The translations under genes were made by a program, and so were the position numbers. The notes under the pieces are model-generated. The model saw nothing but the letters and a program-made list of their open reading frames with translations. It was not told where the DNA came from and made no database searches. 64,000 bases of DNA from Ligula intestinalis (taxonomy: Eukaryota; Platyhelminthes; Cestoda; Diphyllobothriidea; Diphyllobothriidae): assembly GCA_036362985.1 (NCBI GenBank), contig JAYGXS010000001.1, forward strand, positions 47,344,318-47,408,317, given 5' to 3'. Shown piece after piece: positions 34,811-46,770 of this stretch (the stretch's first letter is position 1; every line of letters starts with the position of its first letter).

Positions 34811-36010
34811 AGGACACTGCAAGCTCTAGAATAAAGGTTTTGCTATAGGAAGGTAACCCCAAATATTTATTGGTTTCTGTTTTAGCGCTGTCTTATTTGA
34901 AAAATTACCTTTTTACATTATATTTCCTTCCAAATTGCACTCTTTTTCACCTTGTAAAATGTTCTCTATTATATTATCCAATAATAAACTTAAAAGTTTT
35001 TTTGACTCCGTCATAATAAAATGACGAAATTAATTATTTAAAATAGTGTCAAAAATAGTGTTTCACCTCGGAAATATCAATTTTCCTACCCAATGTATTT
35101 TTTTAAAACTAGTTTGAGTAGTGGGAACATTGTGGAGGGCAATTATCCTCAAAAACTATGTATATAAATAGGAAAAATACTGTGGTACTTTTAACTATAG
35201 CAGTTCAAGAGGTATCGAGGTAAAACAATAATTATCGAAACACATTTATGGATGGAGACATAGCGCTAAAGAGAAAAATGAGTGGTGTTCTCATTTTTTG
35301 ATATAAATACTGTCAATAAAAAACACATTTAGGGTCTCTTTTTATATTTAGTCCATATTCGTGCCTTTGCTGGGTTTTCTAGCATTGGCTAATGTCGGAA
35401 GGTTAGAATATTAAAAGTGCGTGTCACATTCACTGAGAGATGTAAAGTGCACTCTGCCAGTTGCCTAGCGACAACTGTCCATGAAAATTGCATTTTTAGC
35501 AACATTAGAAAACCGGAAAAATATTTTTTGTGAATTGTTAATCGTAATCACTCTAACCCCAATCTAGTTTATCCTCTGCGTCTAGTCACAACCAACAAAG
35601 CAAGATGGTGGCTCAATAGTAACCGTTTGATATAGTGCTCAACCATGAAACAGAAAGGGTTCAAGGACCTGCTTATTCAAACTTGGATAAAATCATAATC
35701 TTTTAATGAAAAATTATAAACCCTCTGTTTGTATTCCAATCTCAATCGTCTTTCTGGTTTTACTTTAATCACTCGGAAATTTAGTGTATTGATACACATT
35801 CAAAGTAACGATGAGATTTATTGCTTAAGATTAGAGTTAATGTTAGCTATTAGAAGCTCACTAAAATGAGGAGCGAGATATTTGATATGAACACAAGAGT
35901 AAATAAACGGATAAATGGAGTTCCATATTCGAGATAAAAGTGCATAAACCCATCTCCATTTTAAGATAAAGCATAAATTTGAATGGAGTCGTATACATTA
36001 GTTTCCGTAT
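34811..36010. other. AT-rich interval, no features seen
   Basis: No reading frame, repeat or RNA structure with support was found. Confidence 0.4.
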
Positions 36011-36019
36011 TGTTTAATT

Positions 36020-36180
36020 TAAGCGATGATACCCATGTAAGCATTCGTTTCTTCAAACTAGGCGAACGAATGCTTTCAAATTTTCATCATGAGGCAGATA
36101 GAATAATATAAGGGAGGATAGAATAAAACAAAATTTAATTAACCAATCTGGAGAAAGAGTGAGAGGCAGAGGTGTTCAGG
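36020..36180 (-). repeat. interspersed repeat of the 57-kb family
   Basis: GATGATACCCATGTAAGCAT, then GGCGAACGAATGCTTTC, CATCATGAGGCA and AATAATATAAGGGAGG occur in this order. The same modules occur inverted or direct at 56150-57640 and, for the pyrimidine-rich part, at 20900-21240. Confidence 0.6.
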
Positions 36181-36200
36181 GACGCCTTTTTGTCAAGGAA

Positions 36201-36350
36201 TTCTTAATCAGAGACATAAGCAGAAAGCGATAGCTCATGTCTCTGATGAAGAACCCGTGACGGATGTCGAAACGTCAAGGGAATAAAAGTGTTGTCCCAG
36301 CGATCGAATCTTCTTCTTCTTACTTACTTCCTGGGATTCACATGTTCACT
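36201..36350 (+). repeat. solo PLE terminal repeat with hammerhead core
   Basis: An inverted repeat (TTCTTAATCAGAGACAT at 36201 against ATGTCTCTGATGAAGAA at 36236, 16 of 17 paired) precedes CTGATGA (36243-36249), a partly decayed stem II, and GAAACGTC. The downstream bases GTTGTCCCAGCGATCGAATC and TTCCTGGGATTCAC match the PLE terminal repeat at 29665-29715. The full canonical CTGATGA and GAAACGTC are present, but the stem II and stem I pairing is weakened. No coding sequence follows, so this is a truncated or solo end. Confidence 0.65.
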
Positions 36351-37989
36351 TATATTAATATTAGTACTTGTCAGACACCATTTCTCCCCTATTCCTCCAC
36401 CCTACATCATTCTATGGTGGAACTAGATTCTAACAGTTGACTTCTTAGCCCTCTTGTTCCACTTGGGCACATTCTTTATTCATTCCCTACCTTGTTCAAC
36501 AAACCTGATTAATTGCAAGTTGTGCTTATTTGTTAGTGAGTATATGGCACACACTAGTGCTTTAACGAAATTTTTAAGTTTATTATTTGCCATAACTTTG
36601 CTCACTTATTTTTTTTTAAAGTAGGCAGTTTTAGTTAATAAAGCGTGATGATGAGTATGTCAGTTATTGTACGCTCGCATATTGAACCTAGTCGATAGAG
36701 TGGTGATTTCATTCCACATTGCCCCTTTGAAGGCTTCATCGTCCTCATCGTATTTCATAGCAGTTAAAATTTTTGTTGTCAGAAGTTTTCAATTTACAAG
36801 TTTGATCTTAAAAAAGCAAACTAAAAGGTTGCCAAAAGTCAGACTTTGCAAGTAATATCTAATAAATCACATTGACGAAAACAAATTTTACAGGGCAAAT
36901 TTACAAGGTCAGTATGTAAACGCAGTTAAAATTTATTAGCTACGATCAATATAAATTCCTTTTATGAATTTTACTCAGCCTGCATTTTTAAGTTTTCTTG
37001 CCTCATAAAAGTCTAGCAAAGTGCAACAGTGATGAACAACCAACATGTGCTGCGCATGCTTGAAACCGGGTGTTTCAAATTTTCCACTTTAAGACTTCTT
37101 GGGAATAGGACAAGTTACTCAAGCTGCAGCCAAGATAAAGCTATTGATAAAAAAATATAAATTACGGATGTTGTTGATCTCGTACGTAAACATGCAAGCA
37201 CAATTTTCAAACATAAATTGCGATTTTCTTCATAATTGTGATCATTTGAATGGAAGTTCAATTTTGGAGTGCTCCAGTTCCCTAGATATATGCCTTCAAT
37301 TTAATTATTGAAGACAGTCTAATGCAATTGCAATGCAAAGCATAGCAAGTCCAACACCTGATGCCACAATTATTTAATGGATCTCATGTTGAGGATGTTA
37401 AAAGTGTCAGCAAAAAAACTAAACTTTGTCAGATTAGCGGCACTGGGCCGTAAGTTCAGACTTTTTAAAATGTGCGACCAACGCATGTCCAAGAGGAAAG
37501 CGCTCGAAAATAGGTTGTAGAAAGGTTTGCACTTGTGAACAGCTGACGTAAGAGGTTGAGTTCATCAGTGTGCCTTTATATTTCATCCCTAAGGTATCTT
37601 ATATACCTGAACTAATTGAAGCGACAACTACGTTAATGAAAAAAACAGCAAATAACAGGTAGACAGGGTACATAAATGGCTTGATGGGGATAAAGTTTCC
37701 TAGGGTCGTCCAGCAACGCGAGCAACTTCGTCCCTCGTTTTAGTTTTGGAGGTGTGTAAAAATCTAGCGTCTTCAGTAGAAATCGACAGTAATGAATATA
37801 TCTATGATAGTATTTTCAAAGTGCATTCAGCTGACTTTTGAGATTACCGCCTGAACGAAGATCAACCTTTATAGACTCCTTTGTCTTGATATGTAATTCG
37901 TTTAGGTCTCCTGCCGGACAGGCTATAAACGCCTTCCACGCAATAGATGTGGCATTGCGATGAGTTCCGAGCAATGTCAGTATTCCCTT

Positions 37990-38170
37990 TAACCGTAAAC
38001 CTAATTCTTACAATCGAGGAGAATATACGAGTTCCAGGCAGCAGTTCCGAAGAAGAAGATGCGATCACTGGAGTAAGGACTTTATTTTCCTGACGTTTCG
38101 TATTTCGTCGGGAATCCTTATCATAGGTAATCGTAAACATGTCTGTGACATGCGCAGATAATTCTAACAC
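37990..38170 (-). repeat. solo PLE 5' terminal repeat
   Basis: On the minus strand this matches 29590-29720 of the intact PLE, including the region encoding KDSRRNTKRQENK, VIASSSSELLPGTRIF and the hammerhead-derived motif (38089-38128, core ATGATAA). The match ends just after GTRIF, so the copy is truncated at the start of the ORF. Confidence 0.8.
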
Positions 38171-39491
38171 TTATCCCACCCTTGACCCTAACATGAACCC
38201 TAAACTTGCTTTAGACTTAACCTTAACTCAAATACTAACAATATTCCGAATCATAACCCTATGAATAATTCTAACCGTAATATCTTGAAATTTAGCACAA
38301 ACTTGCTGCCGTTCCCATGTCCGGTTATGTGGCGGCTAAGCAATTTCTACCTATTCTTCCACTTATATTGCTAGTCATGGTGTGGTGGCCTGCAAGGCCA
38401 TTAATTGAATTGCGAAGCCCAATGAAGTGAGCGTGCCTCTTAATCCAATCCACGAACACACTTTGAAAACGATTCGTATGCCTTATCGAAACTACTGCCG
38501 CTTAGTACTACCGCTTCAAATGCGCAAGTACACGGAGTTACGCCCCCCAGGTGTCAGCAAATCTGGAGATTGGTTAGGCTGGCTGACGATAGACATAAAC
38601 CCACTAATGGCCACCCAATTTCTCCTTTTCTTTGTCAAAAATTTAATTCTGCGATTACTGTCGTCTTTTATAAAACCCTCAAGACTCTCGAAACCTCTAG
38701 AAAATATTGTTTCATAAGTCCTTTGCAAGAAAAAGAAGAATTAAACAGTTATTTCAAATACGACCTTTTTTTCAACAGTCGTGCACAAAATAATGCGAAA
38801 CCCATCAATGTTGGATCCGAGTCCTGCAGCATTGCTAAGCCAAAATAATGATTCACAGTGACATTCATTCATGAGTAGATGCATCATTCCTATACATTGC
38901 ATCTAAAATTGAAGGGTACAGTTGTCAGAGAAGTAGGGTGACCATTCACTTTGGTGCCGGACTTCCTACTGTTCGCAGAAAATTATGAGTAATTGTGCGA
39001 TCTGTTGAAACGAAACAGCAACCACGTAGAAAATCTTAAAAATTGTCTGTTTTTGTTGATGTGCATGAATACTGCTTCCACTTTCACTAAGAGGGTGGCA
39101 CCTATCTATGCTATACTGCTCCAGAAAGCCACGGTAAGCGAGCGAAAATGGGAAAGCGGAACTTCTATGTAAAGATTGCCCAACTGGCAACTCTTCCGCC
39201 AAAAAATATTTTGCAGTTATTCGGATTTTGGCAGCAAGATAGAATGTTCTCAAAAACGTGGTCATCTTTTGGACCAAATCGCCATATGGTATGTTACTTT
39301 ATGCTTTTTACAAATTTTCTTCCCTAGGTTAAGCTTTTTTTAATTTCATGAGAAACATATTTCTGTTTGCGGCATACATCAGTTGATCAGAGGTCTGTAA
39401 ACATTGACCGAAATTTAAATTGTGTATTTCGTTTGAATCCCGTCAACCACTTCGAAATATGCACTTGCTGCCAACGGACAGACTCTAGTAG

Positions 39492-39590
39492 TATATATTG
39501 ATGTTGTAACTTACTATAATAACAGCCTAGGTTCTAGCTAAAAAGTCCAGACATGGCTGTTAGTATGGTAAGTTACGACATCAATATAAT
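39492..39590. ncRNA. near-perfect 34-bp hairpin (pre-miRNA-like or MITE)
   Basis: The arms TATATTGATGTTGTAACTTA... (39494-39527) and its counterpart (39555-39588) pair over 34 positions with 31 Watson-Crick pairs, two G-U pairs and one A-G mismatch. They are separated by a 27-base loop. Size and loop are compatible with a microRNA precursor or a tiny fold-back element. No other copy of the arms was noticed in the window. Confidence 0.5.
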
Positions 39591-40824
39591 TGTTTTGCTC
39601 TATTTCATTGCCTTTGGTCTCTCGAGTCAAATTTCGGCTTTTGTGGGTACCTACTGAAACATTTAAGTGGCCGGTGAGTATGCGAAAAGTCGTTGGTCCT
39701 CGGTCTCAAGGCGATGAACCATCGCTTATTAGCCTATCCTTTCCGATAATACACTCTTGGTCAGTTTTCGTGTTAAAGACGCGGTTCCATCGAAGGCAAT
39801 GCAAGCGTAGTATTTCCATAGGAAGCATTGTTTTAAGTGAGATGTAAACACGGAATTTTGATAAAAATCTACAATTTCCGTTTTATTTTCTAAGAGAAAA
39901 ATGCAAAATTCCAAGGAACGGCATCATCAGAGCAAGTCAAATTGATATATTCTCAGGTTTGTGGAAGCTTTTTGTACCTGAAAATGATGATAACTGACCT
40001 TTTGTTTCCGGTAGATCTCCTAGTTAGTTTGTGCTTCAGCGATGAGTTTTATAATCTTCGCCTTTTGAGCTAAAACGTGCAATAAGTAGAATTGCAGGGA
40101 ATCTGCTCGTTTAGGGCCACGTGGGTAAGCATATGGTGTCTCTGTTAACAACGTAAATAGAAGTGGATAATTTTGAAATAAACCATTCATTTTTTCCAAA
40201 AACACTTTTGGTCGCTCTCATGAACAGTTGCAAGCTATTTTGCATGATTAATTCTGTTACTCGAAATGCATTTTATCATTTTCCAACTTTTACAGAGAAT
40301 AACTGGCCAATCTCATGAACTGTTAGTAGAAGTGTTAATTGCGTTTTCGATTAGGAATGACGAGATCTGTCGATCATACTATGGCATATTCCGTCGGACA
40401 AGCCAGAATTTTGGTTTTTTAAGCATGCGTTTTCGGCTGCCCAAATAATCCATACTTTATACAAATTGAGCACGTAAATAGTATCAAATTTTTCTATGGT
40501 TTTTTATGCCTAAGTAAATTCAACTATGCCAATACATGTACTGTACATTTGATGCTCGAAGAAAAATGCTGTATCGATTTGAAATAGTTTTTAATTATGA
40601 GATTTTTAAAGAGCGCACAATGTCAATGCAAACAACATCGTATCCGCCAGAATATAAAGCCCTGTAGCGTCTAAGGAATGTTAAAACTCGGAGCGCTACT
40701 ATTGTCACGCTCAGGTCCGCGTTACAGAAGACGGGAGGCATTTGTGGGAGCAATTTAATGCTCAGAAAACTCTGAACTGTCGTCTCAGCAAACAGTGCAT
40801 GTTGGAAAATCCACGGTTAGCGGT

Positions 40825-41125
40825 TACTGCGTCCAGTCGTGTCCGAGGACATGCTGGCAGCTGTTTTCCTACATTTGTGAAGTCTATTTCAAGTGTCGTT
40901 AAATTGTTGTGTTGCAGTACCCCTGGGGGCGGGGGGACGGGCTTGGTGACCCACGCCGCATCGGCCGATGCGCGTAAGACAGTTTCACGTGTGAACTCAG
41001 CCGTGACCCAGTGCAGGTCAAGCCTGAAGGGTTTGCCGCTCATTAGTGGAGCACCTACCGGTTAGCCGCCGACAGTCGAAAGAGCGACGGATAAGAGAGC
41101 ACTGGAGCGGCTACTACAATCCCCC
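40825..41125. repeat. GC-rich direct repeat, copy 1
   Basis: Shares with 41845-42140 the ordered landmarks CTGCGTCCAGTC, AAGTGT-GTT, TGTTGCA-TACCC with a G run, CATCGGCCGA-GCGCGTAA, ACCCAGT-CAGGTCA and GCACT--AGCGGCT. It is non-coding as far as I can see. Copies 1 kb apart in the same orientation could be the ends of one element or a local duplication. Confidence 0.7.
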
Positions 41126-41844
41126 CTCAGACGTCAAACGAAGTAAAGGTGTCGGCCTTGAGGCAAACGAGGGAATGAATGAGATAATTCGATGCACATG
41201 AAAATTCAGGAGCTTTTTTCGACTGCGACAAGAGCTCTCTGGACCGGAGACCACGATGACGCTGCGTCCTGTGCAGATGCGCAGTTGGGGCATCAGCCGA
41301 AATTTGTGCTAGCATGATTTCGGCGATATGTGATGGTGAGCTGGCACGTTAGCAGGAGGAGGAAGGGTGTGGCGGACACAGTGCCACTCTGTGCATGTTG
41401 AGCCAGAGGAATCCGTCAGTAAAGAGTTTCACCATCTTCTACTCTCGAGGATGGGTGCAGTTGCACAGCATGGTGAACGTGGTGAAGTTTCATCCAACAA
41501 GGCGCAGAAGGTGATTGACGATTTAGGAGGAGAGCGTTAGTAAGTGTGCCTGCGATCGGGACAAGAAGAATTTCCGAAAAGGTCGAAAACACTGGATGTT
41601 GGCACGGTTGAAGAACTGCTCTGACAATACGACTGAAATCCAGCTGCTGAATTAGGTTGTTGTAATACCCCTCATTCAGGACAGGATATCGAAAAATGCA
41701 TTCTTCGTTCGTTTGCCATGATGAGTGGCGCAGGACAGGTATGCTGATGAAAGAAAACTGGGAATTTTTGACATTTGAGCTTAGCCGCGTCAGCTGGTTG
41801 CACTTCGATCATCTCGGGGTCAGCGATTTTTAGGGCTTGTATTG

Positions 41845-42140
41845 ACTGCGTCCAGTCATCTCTAAGGCTGTGGTGGCACCCACTTTTATAGGTTTGCGCA
41901 GCATGTTTCAAGTGTTGTTCAGTTGGTGTGTTGCAATACCCGAGGGGGGGGGTGGTTCGGTTACCTATGCTACATCGGCCGACGCGCGTAACAACGCCCT
42001 ACGTGTTTGTACATTTGTAACCCAGTCCAGGTCAGGAGAGAGGGGCTAGTGCAGCGCCTGCGTATAAGCACTTTTATCCCGACCGTAGACAGACGAAGGG
42101 GCGACGTAGAAGGGTGCACTCTAGCGGCTGCGGCAATCTT
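41845..42140. repeat. GC-rich direct repeat, copy 2
   Basis: Partner of 40825-41125. The interval between them (41130-41840) is GC-richer than its surroundings, and I recognise no protein in it on either strand. Confidence 0.7.
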
Positions 42141-42330
42141 CCATAAAGCATGCAACATAATACACATGCATTGCAAATTTTAAGGAATCCTCAATAGAAT
42201 TTTCTTCATGTATAAACCAAATGATGACTTGCCTTACTCGGGAAGCATAGAGGCTGTGGACAAAAACGCATGTGCATTCGCAAATCGAATGCAACAATAT
42301 TCGGAAATGGGGACACTTTTTAAACCCTAC

Positions 42331-42799
42331 TACAGTAGTCGCCGGCCATTAAGCCCACGGTTAATAGGCCCAGCCGCGTATTAAGCCCAAATCAGCAAAA
42401 TCCGCCGGCTAATAAGCCCAATCACCGGCTACAAAGCCCAGTTTGCCAATGGGATAGAGTGAACTCCACATCTCTCTGCGTGCGCAACATTATTTTGGCC
42501 AGTTTTATGCAAAGCAAGATGCGAGTGAAGTTTCCTCCAAAACAACTGACACAAGACCGCTTTTTTAAACGTGTCGCAAATGATACTTTTGTTTTTGTCG
42601 TTACGTAAAATACAGACAAGCAGCATTCTTTTCTTGTACATAACCAAGCTGTACACATAATACAGCACGTATATAATGTATAGTGCCTATCCTGCGTTCG
42701 CTAATCTAGAACTAGAAGTCTCCTCTTTGTGCGCCCGCCGCTTATTCAGCCAAATTTGGTCTGGGCATGAAATGGGCTTAATAGCCGGCAACTACTGCA
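42331..42799. mobile_element. 465-bp MITE with 25-bp TIRs and subterminal repeats
   Basis: The ends CAGTAGTCGCCGGCCATTAA and, reversed, CAGTAGTTGCCGGCTATTAA (each continuing GCCCA) form 25-bp terminal inverted repeats at 42333 and 42797. TA precedes the left end; the right end is followed by CA, perhaps a mutated TA. Inside the left end about five degenerate copies of CCGGCTATTAAGCCCA follow each other to about 42441. There is no transposase. CAGT-type TIRs with TA target sites point to the pogo/Tc1-mariner group, which is inference. Confidence 0.75.
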
Positions 42800-44801
42800 T
42801 CCTTTCTCTGCGTATGGAAGTTAAAGAAGGCTTGCTAGTAACTTTTGCATAAAATATAGTTGATTTATAGGAAACACGAAAAAAAAAACAATAAAAAGGC
42901 GCGTACAACTTACATAGTCACGTTTTATCAATTGCAGTATTCCAGGCGGCCGAAAATATGCTTTTGAAAAGCGGTACTCAGGCGTGTCCGAAATATCTTG
43001 TCATTAGGTACTATGATAGTTGATTCCCCAAATCCCACTTAACTAATCCATCCCAATGCTAAGCGTTTTTCAGAATTCAATTTCAATTTCACATGAACGC
43101 TGAAACTGACGCGGGCCGGCAATAGGATGGGAATGGGAACGGTTAAAATGCTTAGTGCTAAACGCAAACTCCATAAACAGACACTTTGCCATGACCCGTG
43201 CCACCACTGGGCGCTATGTTGGCGGCCGAGTGGCGCAAGCCAATTTCCCTCCAAGGACGCACTGTCGCTATGACAGTAAATTACTCGGAGTTAGGTAGCT
43301 TGAGCGTACTTCAGTCAGCACACTACCTTTCACGCGTGACTTGATTACAAACCATTTGCTTGATGTTGCACACTCAAAGGCTTTGCGTCGTGCAGGCATC
43401 CGAACGGCCAGGCTGATACATGTTCTAGCCCAATCATCGCTCACATACTAAAAATTGAGCACGGAGTTATTGCTGACTAAGCTGTTCGTGTATTCAACGA
43501 TTGCATTCATTTTTATGATGAAATTTACTGATATCGAATAGGTTTAGACAATTACTGAAAAAATAAATGCAAAATATTGACTAGGGACACATAGTTGCAG
43601 TTTTAATTGCAATCGGGACAACGTAATAAAGCCATTTGTGGTCAGATATGCAAAACTTCATTTTCCGCAGACGTATCTAGATAGCCTCCCGCCAGTCTAT
43701 ACTTTATAAACGAAATATTAAGTAAAGGATTCCATGTACACAGCTGATACAACCGACTGAATATAGTTGTAGTAAGTTTTGTGTTTGTCACTGTCACTGC
43801 TTTTAGATTATCATGTCTCCGTAGAGCATGTTTATTTTTTGAAAAAACCCTATGTGATAGAGTACCTAGGTATTATTTATATTTTTAAACAGAGCATTAA
43901 ATTTTATAAATTATCATGCCCTTACTCGTTTATGCTTGGGTTACAGAGCATATTTGTTTCTCAAAATCAGAGGGTTTGTGCATGTCAGTGCCTGCATACT
44001 ATATTAAGGATCTAGTAGTTACCAATTCTATTAATTTTTTGGCGACTTTTGTGTCTATAGTCTGCTGAAAGTACAGTTATTTAACTGCTTACTTTAGATT
44101 GTCCTAGATGCTAGTAGAAAGATAGTCAAGTAAACTGGGCACTTACCACTTTCGTCTCTTTCTTTCCGGAAGAAATCAGCCAATAAAGCAGCCACCGTAT
44201 CTAGTTTTTGTCGGTCCTTCAAAATGATAACGGAGGATGGAAAATAAAATGATGCTGTAAGTAGAATCTGCTACATGTCAATAATTTCAGAAGTAATCGA
44301 TTATGATGTCTTGCAAAAGAGAGCATTCATATTTTTAGTGTATGGGAGGCGAAAAAATTTCTGTGAGTCATATAACAAAACTATGAATGCGTCTCACCAT
44401 CAGAACAAAAGTTTCGACCTAGACCATAGCCGAAGCCTTCGCTAATATGCGTATAAGTTAAATACAACCGGTGTTTTAACCATTCGAGTGACGAGACCCT
44501 GACTGTAAGGCTTAAAACTTTTCGTTTCAAGTCATTTTCTTCCCCATTCACTTCAAAGTATAGAATTCATCGGTAGACATATGATCGAATGACTGCCTCA
44601 ACATCTACAAAATGGATCTCTACTTCACCCGATTACTACCAGACTAGCTTTTAAAAAGATGCAATTTGTAGATTGCACTTATCCAAAATCTCCATTAGTT
44701 AAAAGTTCGTCACACTTGAGAGAGATATTGGACCGCTTTAAGGCACTAAACTTAGTCTTATTAGGATATTTAGGAAAAAATAAAAATGGGTTATTTAGGG
44801 T

Positions 44802-45281
44802 TCAGCATACCCCAGTCTTTTTTATTTTCTCGTACACATCGATCATGCTTTGATACTCGGAAACCTTTTTAATGGCATTCCGTAGATTTTGATAAACCTC
44901 GTCTGAGAGATATTTTCTCTGAAGGGTGACATAGGGGCAGAGGTTGGTCTATAAAATGAACACGAGGAAAGCAAGGAATTAAAGCATATTTTCGAGAAGA
45001 ATTTTCGGATTATGTTAAGTGGTATCAGCATTTACCTCCAAGTTGATGTGTACCTCCTGAGCTTTGTTTTTCCTCTTCCGCAGGCTTTCTTCGCGAAGGC
45101 GACTGGCAAGGATCATTGTGTAAACAAATCTTCGGGTGTACTTTTTAAAGCGTCTTTTCTGCGCAAATACAATAGCTGTGACCCCAATGCCTAATAAGAA
45201 TATGAAGAACGCGACCATCATCATGCACGTTGGAATAATTCCAAGTTTTCGGTTTGTCATCGGCAGTAAAGCCGCCTGCAT
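44802..45281 (-). CDS. two-exon gene, 130-residue single-pass membrane protein
   Basis: Exon 1 is 45281-45036 and exon 2 is 44948-44802 (minus strand), with an 87-base intron (GTAAAT..TTTATAG) and phase kept. The product starts MQAALLPMTNRK, has one membrane span (about 14-40, IIPTCMMMVAFFIFLLGIGV), a strongly basic stretch after it (KRRFKKYTRR, RKRKNK), then an acidic-basic helical C-terminus (KYLSDEVYQNLRNAIKKVSE) ending GVC. TTTGCAG lies 9 bases before the ATG and fits a spliced-leader or cis acceptor, so upstream exons are possible. GGTATGC at the end could also be a donor to a further exon. I do not recognise the family. The in-frame splice and the coding-like composition of both exons support a real gene. 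Confidence 0.5.
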
Positions 45282-45619
45282 GTTAAGTGCTGCAAAATTA
45301 GACAAAGAAAAATGAATGAAACGTCTGCTGCTTAGACAATGGATCAACAATTGTTTGTCAGTTAAGGGAAGCAAACTTGTTTTTTAGGTGACATAATAAC
45401 AAGTGGAAGCCAAATAGCAAAAGGAGGCAGCATGAGATACACTCCCATTCCTGGACGTGAGAATACAAAGATTCGCGGATGGCAAACACGCAACAAGCGT
45501 CTATCGAAAAGCCTCCACTGCATAAATCATCCTTAACTATGGGTGTAAACACCCTGCGGCCCATAGAAGAAGCTGTGGTCGTACTCTTTTCCAACGGGCC
45601 TACCGCTATTGCGGTAATG

Positions 45620-46515
45620 ATTGTTTGCTCAAGAGAGAACTAGCGTATTTGTACAAAGTCTTTCGGGCCAGCAGATATCCGACAAGCTTTGTTAAAAATT
45701 GTCTTAGACGCCGGGATCCAGCACAAAATCTCCCTCTAAACGGAGATATAGTGCCATGGAAATGTTTTTGTCTACCTTGCATGAAAAGAATATCTGAACC
45801 CACCTCTCGACAACTAAGTCGTTTCGGCATCTCCGTCGCCCACAAGCTCACATAATCACTGCGCGCAACCCTAGGTCGGGAAAAGGACCTCCTACTCGTA
45901 GAACAATTGAATAACGTTATTTACCGCATACCCTGTGCCGACTGTCCTCTTGTTTTTCATTGGCCACACAGGCCTACGTCTCGAGACTCGCATCAAGGAA
46001 AATAAGTTAGCCGTTAGCCGACGGGACCTTTTATCGCTCGTAATTGTGCACCCCATTGACTGTGATCACTGCTTCAATTGGGATGGTACCGAGGTGATCG
46101 CAATGGCTAATACGAGAAAGGCGAGAGGATTCCTCGAAGCTTAGCACTCGAGCCCATCCAGTATTAACAGACACACAGACCTTGATTCACATTATGCTGG
46201 TTTTCGCGCATGGTCCACTAACCTGCGCTAAGCCTGAAACGACAACAGGCCGTCCGTGCTCGTTTAAGGAGAACTTCACTGGTTCTGCACCTCCTCCCTC
46301 CTGGAACAACTGACCCACAATCTAAACGTTATCACCAACCCCCTTACCTGCACAACATATAGCCGCAGGATGCACGTCACCGTAACCTTCCCCCAAACCC
46401 CATCCTAGTTCGTTGTAACCTCTACCCCCAAAGCCTCCGGTGCGACATTCTCAGCCCTCACTTTTCATTTAGTCTGACGACGAACAATTTATACCTGTTT
46501 GAAAATTCACGAGTA
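45620..46515 (+). pseudogene. Penelope-like element of a second lineage, 3' part
   Basis: Begins in the RT-endonuclease linker (ELAYLYKVFRASRYPTSFVK, then PCMKRISEPTSRQLSRFGIS). With one stop and one frameshift it continues into the GIY-YIG domain (LNNVIYRIPCADCP, then IGHTGLRLETRIKENKLAV, then WDGTEVIAMANTRKARGFLE) and the C-terminus SINRHTDLDSHYAGFRAWST, ending near 46231. A 3' UTR follows to a hammerhead-like motif at 46474-46508. The protein is clearly distinct from the copy at 29591. It is inactive because of the frameshift, the stop and the missing RT. Confidence 0.85.
46474..46508 (+). ncRNA. hammerhead-like motif at PLE 3' end
   Basis: CTGACGA (46474-46480), an extra C, stem II GAACA with TGTTT (one G-U), then GAAAATTC (46501-46508). 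Stem III would be the self-complementary AATT and the cleavage-site base C. This is the same plan, including one extra base after the catalytic strand, as at 26864. Stem I keeps only GT/AC plus scattered pairs, so it is probably a decayed ribozyme. Confidence 0.45.
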
Positions 46516-46770
46516 CAATTCGATTTTCTGAAGATCTTTTTTTTTCATTCGAATTTGAGCCACCCATTTTTTTCTCTCCATTCACGGGGGAATTTATTAT
46601 CCTACACCATCCTCTCTAATCCTCTGCTTTGTTTGTCTGCATTCGTGATCATAAGGTCATGTCTACAGTACACTGCTGACCTTTTAAATGCACGAAAACA
46701 AGTTATTTATCGGCCAATCTGTCGCATATGCAATTCACAAATAACACTAACATCGACAATTCTCCGTAGG

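Noticed and set aside
45358..45594. Minus-strand frame with a hydrophobic stretch as an upstream exon of the 44.8-kb gene
   Set aside because: A possible acceptor exists near 45455 but no donor leads in phase to the exon at 45289, so a link could not be supported.
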